Below, piece after piece: positions 54,721 to 64,000 of a DNA stretch of 64,000 nt. The DNA is from Anthonomus grandis grandis (lineage: Eukaryota; Arthropoda; Insecta; Coleoptera; Curculionidae), in NCBI RefSeq assembly GCF_022605725.1, contig NC_065562.1, forward strand, positions 2,480,001-2,544,000, written 5' to 3'. The notes beneath the pieces were generated by a model. The model worked only from the letters and a program-made list of their open reading frames with translations. It was not told where the DNA came from and searched no databases. The position numbers were made by a program, and so were the translations under genes. Each line of letters begins with the position of its first letter. Position 1 is the stretch's first letter.

Positions 54721-55420
54721 GTGATTTGATTACTTCAAAATGGAACAATCTTCGCGATGCCTTTGTTAGATCACTCAAACAAACGAGTGGGCAAGGCTCG
54801 AAAAAAGAAATACATTTAGTACGAAAAACTTCAATTTCTAATGAAAATTGTTGAAAAGGACAAAACTGAATCTAGTATTCCTGCAACCGAATATGAAGAA
54901 ATTGAAGGAATGTCTGATGAGACAGATACACAAGTTCCGTTTGAAACACCACAGAGTCACATAAATCATCCTAAAAAAAAGGCAAAGAAAACCCAAACTG
55001 ATAAATTGGAAACTGACATAATAAAAGCACTGTCAGAAAAACCGATGAATCGTTTTTTTCTTTCCTTCTACCCACTGTTAGAACTTTTTCAGAAAAAGAA
55101 AAGTTTGATTTCCGCATTACTGTCATGAAATAAATTCAGGAAATTAGGAAACAATCAAAATTAACAATTCATGTGGGCTCCAGCTCCAACTCAGTCACGT
55201 CACAACTGCATTCACCTCATTCATACATCTCTCAATACTCAAACCCACCGACCCCATCGCTTGATCGCTATACCATTAGTCGTACGATGTTCCGGAGTGT
55301 TCAAATTCAGCGACAATGAGCTAAGCTCATCGTTGCATGTCTTGCAACCTGCGCAGACTCAAGTACCCTTTCGCGACCCTTCAGTATACAGTTCATATAC
55401 TACAAATTCGTAATCAACCT
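54721..55420 (+). pseudogene. Harbinger 2 MADF/BESS last exon
   Basis: After a TTTTTTTCAG acceptor: ITSKWNNLRDAFVRSLKQTS (end of the MADF domain), then after a frameshift MKIVEKDKTESSIP, a basic PKKKAKKTQTDK signal, and the BESS region in mixed frames: NRFFLSFLPTVRTFSEKEKF with DFRITVMK. A serine-rich tail follows (HVGSSSNSVTSQLHS) to about 55420. It lies in the intron of HARBI1 on the other strand. Confidence 0.75.
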
Positions 55421-56035
55421 GAATGTATACAAGACAGTATAATCCATATTATTGGATGACTTAATTGATTTATGTTAACTTAAATTTAATGATACTTCTT
55501 ACGTTTGTCTTTGTATCGCTTTTGAATAAAAAAGTGAAATAAAATCATGATTGTCTCTATATATATTTAGATTAAAATTTAAAAATCTAGATGATATAAA
55601 GTCTGTTTTTTAAGATACTAATCTGAGATGTGTTAAATTTTTTAATACATCTAGCATCTCCATAATTGGCTTTTTCTACGTTTAAAATAAAAAGGAACAT
55701 ATTTCGCATCCACAGCTAGCTTTCAAAAAAGTGTATTTCTTAGACAGTATGGAAATGAAGACCAAGTCGTGGGAAATTATTTTTTTCACGGTTTGATCTG
55801 AAGTTATACTTGTCATTATAATGTCAAATATAAGAACGTTACAAGAGTTTTCGAAAATTGAGTAATTTTCTGAAAAATAGTATGTATGCCTTGTAGGAAA
55901 AGCCACCTTCTAGGACTTTGTATTGCCACTCTCAGCTTGCACCTTGACAGGCAATTTTTACGGTCATCCGAAAATGTTCATCTTTTCGTACTAGGCATAC
56001 AATGTACTATTATTTAAATATTTTATTTTACTTAC

Positions 56036-56270
56036 CTTAAAGACACTGCGAGCGTCTCATTAGGAAGAACGCACAATCTCATAACTGAATCTTGCTTTTG
56101 TATACGCATATTTATTCTTTCTAGAATGAAATCAAACGTGGTAATGCTCATTCTGAAATAATGAAAAAACTTGTCGCTATGTAAACGTAGCTTTTCAAAT
56201 AAAATATAGAATGCTCCTTCTACATAAGGCACTTGAAGTAACGGATGAATCCAATATTTTCTTTTATTTT
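56036..56270 (-). pseudogene. Harbinger 2 HARBI1 N-terminal exon
   Basis: RKYWIHPLLQVPYVEGAFYI, LFEKLRLHSDKFFHYFRMS, TTFDFILERINMRIQKQD, LPNETLAVSLR, donor AAG|GTAAGT at 56035. The WxxHP and FFHYFRMS landmarks are those of HARBI1-type N-terminal exons. It joins in phase to the catalytic exon at 50281 to give SLRYLASGN. No ATG is seen at its start, so an upstream exon or a changed start is likely. Confidence 0.82.
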
Positions 56271-56606
56271 ATGCTAAACGATGTTTTCTACGTAAATACA
56301 ATAAATATAAGATCTGCAAAGGCTTATTTTTCGCGGAACGCATTCTGCTTTTACCCGAAGGACTTCACAAACAGTACTGCCCAAATTGGCAACATTTCAC
56401 CAGCTTATTATCCGGTATCGGTTTGCCAATACGGAAAGTGTGTTCCCTTCTTCCGATTCCGATTAAAGAACTTACCGGATCGGACTCCGATTTTATCGGT
56501 TCGTGTGCAACGGGCCTAATGTAACATAACTAACATCTAGCACTGACATGTAACAACAGGTTATTATATGAAGTGAGACCGTGATTTTCTGTTTTCTTTG
56601 TTTTCG

Positions 56607-57650
56607 TCAGTCTTGTAGAGGATACACGCCATCGCATTTAAAACTTAGATATTTTAAAGATTCGTTCGATCGTCGTACATTCTCTAAATTAGAAGAATGC
56701 TCAGCATAACCAGGGGACCATACAATAGCGGCATACTCAAGTTTAGAACGAAGGTAAGATTTAAACAGTAATTTGGCAGCGTATGTCTGCTGAAAATCCT
56801 TGGTAGAACGTACTATAAATCCAAACATCCGCAACGACTTTGACACAATAACCTCATGGGTAGGGTACAAATGATAATTTGCTATTAAACAAGATAGCTA
56901 AATCCTTGAACTGGTCAAATTGGGTAATTGGCACCAGGTTTAGAAGATACGCAAGACAATCATCAATATGGTTTTATTTGAATATACAATTTTACATTCT
57001 CGGCATAGAGTAAATAATTTAAAAAAAGCGAGGCTCCAATGTCATTTATAAAAATAATGAAAAGCATAGGACCTAACACCGTGCCTTGCGGAAAACCTGA
57101 TGTTGCTAAATATTCTCTAGAATGAAAGCCATTCGTTGCAACAACCGTCTAGAAGGTAGTACATATTTAAAAAGAATCAAAAGCGATTCAGAAAAACCAA
57201 AATTTGATAATTTAACCAAAAGGATTCATAATCAAGTCTATCAAACGCTTTTGAGAAATCGAGATATATGACGTCAGTCTGATAGTTCCGATCAATAGAT
57301 ACCGCAATGTACTGGGTTTTTAGGATCAAGTTGGATGTTGTTGAGCGACTCCTAAAAAATCCATACTAATTCATCACTAATTTATTTTGTATTTTAGAAA
57401 ATATTATGTCGTGAAGAATAATTTCGAAAATCTTAGAAAAAATTATTAAAATTGGTCTATAGTTTTTAATTTCTGATTGGTTTCCTTTTTTAAATATGGG
57501 ACACGCTTTGGATTTTTTCCACAAACTAGGCAGTTTTTCAGATTTAAGGCAAATGTTAAATAGAATTTTAAGTAGTTTTACAAGAACAAAATGCCATTCA
57601 AGGATCAAGTATACTGAAATTAAATCAGGGCCCGAATTTGGTTTTGATTT
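56607..57650 (-). pseudogene. Non-LTR RT, 5' part of a split gene
   Basis: From about 57610: LLKILFNICLKSEKLPSLWK, KSKACPIFKKGNQSEIKNYRP (RT2), FSKIFEIILHDIIF, then decayed text with SQKRLIDLI (catalytic FDR region near 57240), SGFPQGTVLGPMLFIIFIND near 57060, and a damaged palm (LLYAENVKLY, YADD lost, near 57010). It continues with KSLRMFGFIVRSTKDFQQTY, YLRSKLEYAAIVWSPGYAEH and CDGVYPLQD at 56607. It resumes at 48671. Jockey/CR1-like. Confidence 0.75.
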
Positions 57651-58399
57651 AAGCTTGCGAATTACTGATAAAATCTTATATCATGCTGTTTATTTAGAAG
57701 TTATGAGTGGTGGTGGCAAAAGAATTGACAGGTGTTATGTCATTAGAAACTGAGAAAGACAGCCTAAAAAAATGCACATGCATTTAAAATATCTGCTAAC
57801 CTATTTAAATGTCGACCTTCCAACTTCATGATAAAGATTTATTGGCGTACCTAGCTTAATAAGAGTGTTGGAATAGCATCTTGTAAGCCACAAACGACTT
57901 ATTGAATTTTTGCAATCTAAAGCTTGTTTAGAGAAGAAATGTCATTATTTAAAACTCCTATTTTCATTACTAGACGATAGCTCCTAAAAAAGTTCTAAAG
58001 CACGCAATTTGTAATATTATTTTTTTGTTATTCCCTTAAAAAATACTTGAAATGAAAGAACTCTTCTACAGAAATTAGCCTGTCCATATTTCTTACGGCT
58101 GTAGAATCAGTTCAATTAAAATCGGCCCATTTCTTCCCTTTTGGTTTGCCACCTGTCCTTGTGTCTATGCGCCAAACTGTCCAAAATTATAGTTATCCCT
58201 GGATCTCCTATAAGAATAAATAGAATAAAGCAGCTTCAAATGCGTACAGAGCTCCCATATATGTATGAGATCAATACTCAAGAAAAGAACAAAACTGACC
58301 CTTGTAAAGCGTTAAAAGCTGTTTCGGTATATACAGTGTTTTCGTTTTAAAGAGAGCCGCAAGATTCCAAGATCTTAAAAAGTCGCTTTAGCTATTCCC
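57651..58399. other. No gene seen
   Basis: AT-rich with short frames only. The 69-residue frame at 58141-58350 has no recognisable feature. Confidence 0.4.
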
Positions 58400-59750
58400 G
58401 CTACGTCATTATGACAAAACATATTCCTCCACACCCAACAAGCGAACTAACGAAGACAGCGGTAAAGTAAGCCCCAAACATAATGAGGCTTGGGCCGGCA
58501 GAGGCAGCCTTCTTTGTAAACACATCAGCCTGAATCTTAGCTGCGTTAAGCTCAATCGCCTCACTCATAAACCTCACTCCATATTGATGTTAAGGTCGGC
58601 ATTAATAGTTATTACGTAGCGACGTCTATAGCACTGGGTGTCGGCTAAAATCATCTGGTGGGGCGAGTTAAAGAAAGACACTAGAAAAATGCATCTCTGA
58701 GGGACGCCAGCGTTAACTTAAAGCCTCTCTGAATTGTGTCCATTAACAACAATCTGGATGGATCAGTTCTCAAGAAAGCTTCCAAGCCAAGCAACGAGAG
58801 TTAGTAAACCATAAGAATACAGTTTGTTTAAGAGGTTTTCGTGCAAAATCCTATCGAATGGCTTTGAAATATCCAGAGCTATTGCACACGATTTACCTTA
58901 CCTTATTTCTCGATAGCCTTGGTCCAAGTGTAACATATGTTTTCGAAAACTATATTGACGGTCGCTAATGATGTTGGTGAACTCCAGCTATTTCAAAATT
59001 TACTAATAGACAAGTTTCTCTATTGCCGGGACTAAGTCTATCGGACGGTAATTCATGGGCGCCGTCTTTTTTCCTTTTTTGGGTATCGGTTGAATCCGCG
59101 TAATTTTCCAGTCTCTAGGGAAGAGGCCTCTCTTGTATAAAAGATAAAACAGTTGATGGTGGTGTTAGCACGGCCGCATACTTGTTTAGTACGCGGTATA
59201 TTATCGGTGGTATTCATCAGGGCCGATGGCCTTATGGTGTTTAAGCCTTTGAGAATCTCTGGCATGGAAAAAGCCCTTCTTGGCGAAGCCGGTGGTGTTT
59301 TGCCTTGTGGATCTACGGAAGAATTTGATGCGCACATCTGATTCAGCAAATCTGTCTTTTCCATTGCTGTCATTGCATAAATCATTTGCCCTAGTCAATG
59401 GTGCAATTTTTGACCAACACGATCTTGATTCATTTGCGAAAAGTTGGATTTTTACTCTCTCATCATATTTCTCTTTGCAATCATCGATGGTCTGCTTGCA
59501 CATATTTCTCAAGGAAACAAAGTTGACACGATTTGCAGGGTTTTAGTACCATTTGCGGTGGGCAGCATTTTTGTTGTTGACTGCCTTGGTGCAACTTTTA
59601 TCAAGCTACGGTTTGCTGCCTGAAGAGCTTGTCAAGGTGTTCGGAATATAACCCTCCATACTTACCAAAACCACTTTTGAAATCTTGCTCGCACACGCTT
59701 AAGATTTGATCCTGAAACAGACATCATTTCAAGGAAAAGATCCTTTATTG
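58400..59750 (-). pseudogene. Non-LTR reverse transcriptase, decayed, GC-richer
   Basis: Minus strand in several frames: MCKQTIDDCKEKYDERVKIQ, SCWSKIAPLTRANDL, LKHHKAIGPDEYHR, FPRDWKITRIQPIPKKGKK, APMNYRPIDLVPAIEKLVY (RT2), ISDRQYSFRKHM, CAIALDISKPFDRILHENLL (first catalytic D), then worn text to about 58400. The pattern differs from the other RTs here (an IPKKG and NYRPI-L-P-IEKL style seen in Daphne/I-like clades). The YxDD box is not found. The clade is a guess. Confidence 0.65.
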
Positions 59751-59846
59751 ATCTAGGCACGATAGGTCCAATTCAATGCAATGCAACTACATTGGAAACC
59801 ACATTCCCAAGTTACAATTGTTTTGTCATAATTGCCCAAGGCAAAA

Positions 59847-59859
59847 CATAAATTATAAT
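59847..59859. repeat. Penelope-like target duplication, left
   Basis: CATAAATTATAAT, repeated exactly at 63515-63527. Confidence 0.8.
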
Positions 59860-59916
59860 GTAGAAGTGAAGTATAGCGGGTTAAGGACAGAAATCAAACC
59901 TCAAGATTTGAAATTA

Positions 59917-59954
59917 GCCGACGTTTCGACGTTTATTTACGTCTTTTTCAAGGC
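59917..59954 (-). ncRNA. Degenerate hammerhead-like motif, inverted copy
   Basis: Inverted copy of the motif at 63391-63427, in the left arm of the Penelope-like element. Confidence 0.35.
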
Positions 59955-60429
59955 TGAAAAAGATACAATTGCTACAAAATGGTGAAAGCAATAGTTATTA
60001 ATATAATAGTTAAGAAACCACCAAACAAAAACACAAATAAAACGGAGAACAAAGCATAAAAGTTAAAATTAAGATGACTTACCAAATTTAGATTAGAGGT
60101 TTACGTAATAATTAAAACCTAATAACATCTCCATCATACATACACCACAGATACGATTGTTATACATTAAAATATGCAGCACAACCATTAAGTAAAACCA
60201 AAAAAAAACACACAGTATACATAAAATAAAATTGGCTTATATCACAGATTGATTCACAATGAATAAGTAGTACGTATAATAATTATAGTAAAAAATAGCA
60301 CCTTCTAAGTCAGTGTTTAGTAGTAACTGTACGCAGAATTTATTGTTATAAAGCAGGAATGATGCACATTCTTTTTATGTCTGTAAAATAGGTTTAATAT
60401 TACCTGGGCTCGTTGAAAAGTTAAGTACT

Positions 60430-60657
60430 TTACAGTTTGGATTTATACAGCCTTAAAATGTGATTATATTGTGTACTTAGGCCCTGAGTATCGGTTCGGT
60501 GATTAACAGAATTATGCAGTTGGATGTATATCATTTCACTGATATTGCGTTTAAGATAGTGCCTCTCTCTATCAACTATGCTAACATCATCAAAATTGAA
60601 GTTATGCCCTGTGGAAAAGTGATGCTGGGCTAAAGCGGTCTTATCTTTTTTGTTCAT
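60430..60657 (-). pseudogene. GIY-YIG endonuclease C-terminus in the inverted arm
   Basis: 75 residues: NKKDKTALAQHHFSTGHNFN, then DDVSIVDRERHYLKRNISEM, ending LRLYKSKL, one or two residues different from the C-terminus of the main copy at 62915. Upstream minus-strand text to about 60900 matches the rest of the endonuclease (LVYRIPCRNCEQCYIG), with one stop replacing a sense codon near 60697. A passive duplicate. Confidence 0.8.
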
Positions 60658-60904
60658 ATTTATGACTCTACAATCATATTGATGCTGATATAGTCAGTTC
60701 TTTAAATGCTGCCTAGTGATACCTATATAACACTGTTCACAATTACGACAAGGTATACGGTATACCAAACCTGAGCTCAACTCAAGGGGAGTACGATCTT
60801 TTAATTGGGAAAACAATACACTGCTTGAGTTAATGTTGTAAAAAGCCAGTTTAAAATTGTAATTTTTTTCACGGATATGTCGTTGGATTTGTTCTGAAAA
60901 GTTT

Positions 60905-62915
60905 TTGTTTGAACTAGGTACATATGATAATTTTCTTTACAATTATACGAATATTGACTTACCGAATGAAGTTAAAAAAATCCTAGGTGCTGGCCCTAAA
61001 TTTTCTTTGCCTGTAAATCGGGATAAGATCCCAATACCCACTATAATAAAGGATTTAGAATTTTGTGTTCAATCATTAAATTTGAATGAAGAAGAACAAG
61101 AAAATTTAAGGTCCAAATGTATCCATAGTCTAACCAATTTTATAACATCTACAAATGGTTCTTGTTTTAATCAACAACCATACTTGAATAAAATTAAAAA
61201 AGATTTTGCATTATGTAAGAATTTTTTAAGACAACATCCTGAAATAGTTGTTATGCGCTCTGACAAGGGTGGCTCCACTGTCGTCATATATAAGAATGAA
61301 TATTTAGCTGGTGTGCGTGATTTATTGAGTGATGACAATACTTATAAAACCTTAAAATCTGATCCTACTATGAGGTTTCAAAATCAAGCAAATAAAATCG
61401 CTAAAGAGTTATTAAATAACAATTACATTAATGAGTCATTCTTCAGAAAGTTACGCACAAATAATAGTGTGTTTCCTAAACTTTATTGTTTGCGGAAAAC
61501 ACACAAACCAAACCTGAGCTTAAGACCAGTGGTCAGTTGTATTGATTCTCCATCATATAATTTAGCTGTCTTTGTTCATGGTATTCTAAACCAAGTTACA
61601 TCAACTTTTTGTTTTAACATAAAAAATTCTTTTGATTTTGTAGAATTCTCACAAAGTGTGTCAATACCAGAAAATTATATTTTAGTGTCCTTGGATGTTA
61701 CGTCATTGTTCACAAATATTCCTAAATCGTTAGTTTTAAATATTATAAAAAATAAATGGGGCACTATATCCGCTTACACAGATATACCTAAAAGTCTTTT
61801 GCTGAGAATTATTGAATATTTATTCGATAGCAGTTACTTTTCTTTCGGTGGTCAGTTCTACCAACAACTGGATGGTTCAGCTATGGGCAACCCTGCCAGC
61901 CCAGTTTTGGCAAATTTGGTGATGAACGAACTCCTAACTAACATAGTTCCTAATTTACCTTTTAAATTAGCTTTTATTAAAATATATGTTGATGACACAA
62001 TTTTGGCGTGCCCATCTAACAAAACAAAGGAACTTTTAAATCATTTTAATGATTATCATGACAAGCTTAAGTTTACCATGGAATTAGAAAATAATAATTG
62101 TATACCATTTTTGGATATTATGGTAGAACGGAACACCGATGGGACTTTAACAACTAATTGGTACACAAAACCTTCGATCTTCAGGCAGAGTAATTAATTA
62201 CCTATCGTCACATCCAATGTCAAACAAAATAGGAATAATTAAAAACCTATTGTTTAGATCCTATAAATTGAGTAGCCCGAAGTATCATGAATCTAATACA
62301 ATGAAAATTAAATTTTTTTTAAGAAATAACAATTACCCCACAACATTAGTAAATAGAGTTATCAATAATTTTAAACTTTTAACAGATACACAACTGGTAA
62401 GGAATAAAGAAATAAAATATTTCAGATTTCCATATATAAAATCATTTTCAGAACAAATCCAACGACATATCTGTGAAAAAAATTACAATTTTAAACTGGC
62501 TTTTTACAACATTAACTCAAGCAGTGTATTATTTTCCCAATTAAAAGATCGTACTCCCCTTGAGTTGAGCTCAGGTTTGGTATACCGTATACCTTGTCGT
62601 AATTGTGAACAGTGTTATATAGGTATCACTAGGCAGCATTTAAAGAACAGACTATATCAGCATCAATATGATTGTAGAGTCATAAATATGAACAAAAAAG
62701 ATAAGACCGCTTTAGCACAGCATCACTTTTCCACAGGGCATAACTTCAATTTTGATGATGTTAGCATAGTTGATAGAGAGAGGCACTATCTTAAACGCAA
62801 TATCAGTGAAATGATACACATCCAACTGCATAATTCTGTTAATCACCGAACCGATACTCAGGGCCTAAGTACACAATATAATCACATTTTAAAGCTGTAT
62901 AAATCCAAACTGTAA
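60905..62915 (+). pseudogene. Penelope-like RT with GIY-YIG endonuclease, one frameshift
   Basis: First frame (60905-62197): SDKGGSTVVIYKNEYL, KLYCLRKTHKPNLSLRPVVS, LVSLDVTSLFTNIP (first catalytic D), GSAMGNPASPVLANLVMNEL, the catalytic IKIYVDDTILACPS, IPFLDIMVERN. A net shift near 62180 moves to the second frame (62217-62915), beginning NYLSSHPMSNKIGIIKN, with the GIY-YIG endonuclease LVYRIPCRNCEQCYIGITRQ, HQYDCR and the C-terminal LKLYKSKL. Catalytic residues are intact. About 100-150 N-terminal residues are missing by truncation where the inverted arm joins. Confidence 0.88.
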
Positions 62916-63390
62916 AGTACTTAACTTTTCAACGAGCCCAGGTAATATTAAACCTATTTTACAGACATAAAAAGAATGTGCATCATTCCTGCTTTATAAC
63001 AATAAATTCTGCGTACAGTTACTACTAAACACTGACTTAGAAGGTGCTATTTTTTACTATAATTATTATGCGTACTACTTATTCATTGTGAATCAATCTG
63101 TGATATAAGCCAATTTTATTTTATGTATACTGTGTGTTTTTTTTTGGTTTTACTTAATGGTTGTGCTGCATATTTTAATGTATAACAATCGTATCTGTGG
63201 TGTATGTATGATGGAGATGTTATTAGGTTTTAATTATTACGTAAACCTCTAATGTAAATTTGGTAAGTCATCTTAATTTTAACTTTTATGCTTTGTTCTC
63301 CGTTTTATTTGTGTTTTTGTTTGGTGGTTTCTTAACTATTATATTAATAACTATTGCTTTCACCATTTTGTAGCAATTGTATCTTTTTCA

Positions 63391-63427
63391 GCCTTGAAAA
63401 AGACGTAAATAAACGTCGAAACGTCGG
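63391..63427 (+). ncRNA. Degenerate hammerhead-like motif of the Penelope-like 3' end
   Basis: GCC (63391-63393) could pair with GGC (63425-63427). GACGT/ACGTC forms stem II and GAAACGTC follows, as in hammerheads reported from Penelope-like elements. The core box reads TTGAAAAA instead of CTGATGA, so the essential C3 and G8 positions are lost and activity is unlikely. Confidence 0.45.
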
Positions 63428-63514
63428 CTAATTTCAAATCTTGTGGTTTGATTTCTGTCCTTAACCCGCTATACTTCACTTCTACATCTATTGGAGGGAC
63501 GTTAATGTTTGTAC

Positions 63515-63527
63515 CATAAATTATAAT
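63515..63527. repeat. Penelope-like target duplication, right
   Basis: CATAAATTATAAT, identical to 59847-59859. Confidence 0.8.
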
Positions 63528-64000
63528 TTTCCAAGATTTTGCTGAGCTCTTGTGAGTTGCTATCGACTGATCGGCATTTTGGTATCATAACATAACTTAA
63601 AGTTAACAGAAAGACTCTATAGGCCAATGAAATGTGTGCTCGTCAGCTAAACATAATTTTACAATTAATCTTGTAAACCCGTTAGAAATTAAAGATTTTG
63701 TAATTAGTGGCGTAAACAAAATTTAAGAAGAACGTTATTTCAGTGGAAAGCTCTGCTAGGTTACGAATACAAATAATAATAAATGCTCTATTGGTGACTA
63801 ATTTCTTTTAGATTCCATATTCTAGATTTCTTTCTAATAAATTCTGCTATTTGCCAAAATTCCTATAATTGAGTAGAAATTGTTTGATATAAATTTGTTG
63901 ATGAAAACCAAGAGGTTCACAGCTTTTGAAGAAAAGCTGTGAAGTGGCGGACAATTGCGAAGGCAACTTATAGACCTCAGTTAGTTTGTTTTTAAAAAAT
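63528..64000. other. No gene seen
   Basis: AT-rich flank of the Penelope-like insertion. No frame, repeat or signal supported. Confidence 0.4.

Larger units (their letters stand above)
48798..56516. mobile_element. PIF/Harbinger element 2, 7.7 kb
   Basis: Ends GGCCCATTGCACACGAACCG (48798) and, inverted from 56516, GGCCCGTTGCACACGAACCG, with GATAAAATCGGA further in. Perfect TAA duplication at 48795-48797 and 56517-56519. The terminal regions hold many TCCGAT/ATCGGA words. It contains the MADF/BESS gene (plus) and HARBI1 (minus) with interleaved exons, and a nested element at 50403-54531. Confidence 0.9.
48672..56606. mobile_element. Inverted-repeat element hosting Harbinger 2
   Basis: Arms 48672-48720 and 56560-56606 are inverted copies sharing TGACGAAAA(T/C)AAAGAAAA and CACGGTCTCAC. 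Without the Harbinger it would be only about 215 bp. It carries a hammerhead-like motif on its minus strand and interrupts an RT gene. Penelope-type relics and small ribozyme-bearing retrozymes are both possible; I cannot decide. Confidence 0.55.
59860..63514 (+). mobile_element. Penelope-like element with inverted 3'-end copy
   Basis: The core, 60905-63514, is a 5'-truncated Penelope-like element. Ahead of it, 59860-60901 is an inverted copy of 62447-63487 (about 1040 bases, nearly identical), so the insertion has its own 3' end at both borders. The 13-base duplication CATAAATTATAAT flanks the whole. Head-to-head truncated copies of this kind are characteristic of Penelope elements. Confidence 0.88.

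Noticed and set aside
63391..63427. Active hammerhead ribozyme at the Penelope-like 3' end
   Set aside because: Stem II and GAAACGTC fit, but the core box reads TTGAAAAA rather than CTGATGA, so essential core bases are missing. Listed only as a degenerate motif.
1..64000. tRNA, rRNA or ordinary host genes
   Set aside because: I looked for cloverleaf and rRNA words and for long conserved host exons and saw none that I could support; a tRNAscan/Infernal run would be decisive.

Overview
The window looks like a piece of an AT-rich arthropod genome, most likely an insect and perhaps a beetle; the taxon is inferred only from the transposon families present and is uncertain. There are no bacterial-style operons, no rRNA or tRNA gene that I could recognise, and almost no ordinary host coding sequence. 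Nearly everything recognisable is a transposable element, usually broken, and many are nested inside one another. Introns with GT/AG borders, poly-A/TATA-rich spacers and TA, TAA, 7-, 8-, 9- and 13-base target duplications are visible directly.

Layout. 1-1170: frameshifted DUF7869-type gene fragment. 1725-2690: ORF1 and endonuclease piece of a non-LTR element. 2704-3330: mariner-type non-autonomous element. 3396-5196: non-LTR reverse transcriptase (RT) debris, plus a hammerhead-like ribozyme at 3715-3765. 5462-7612: a 2.15 kb foldback element. 7613-10755: RT gene split by a mariner-like element (8794-10309). 10951-14176: pogo-like element. 14460-16430: a long open RT. 16805-17640: RT fragment. 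17672-20785: IS630-like element with a spliced transposase.

21134-37052 is a five-level nest. An old mariner-like gene was split by a 15 kb hAT element (21709-36706, 8-base duplication). The hAT was split by an unidentified insert (about 24593-29050) and a DD41D mariner (22228-24590), and near its terminus by a MULE (32020-36681, 9-base duplication). The unidentified insert carries a solo LTR, a MITE and a two-exon gene for a 148-residue cysteine-rich protein that I do not recognise.

38352-45000: a DD41D mariner split inside its transposase by a PIF/Harbinger element (39492-44537), which in turn holds an R4/Dong-type retrotransposon ending in an (AAT)n tract. 45356-46764: internally deleted mariner. 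46765-48414: nothing recognised. 48415-57650: an RT gene split by an inverted-repeat element with a second hammerhead-like motif. That element holds a second Harbinger (48798-56516), which holds an unidentified element with 30-base perfect terminal repeats (50403-54531), which holds another RT. 58400-59750: RT pseudogene. 59860-63514: Penelope-like element with an inverted copy of its own 3' end and a 13-base duplication. The rest to 64000 is blank.

In both Harbingers the MADF/BESS gene and the HARBI1 transposase gene lie on opposite strands with interleaved exons. The best candidates for something undescribed are the 148-residue protein and its host insert, the 50403-54531 element, the foldback element, and the two hammerhead-like motifs that share the same one-base departure from the consensus.
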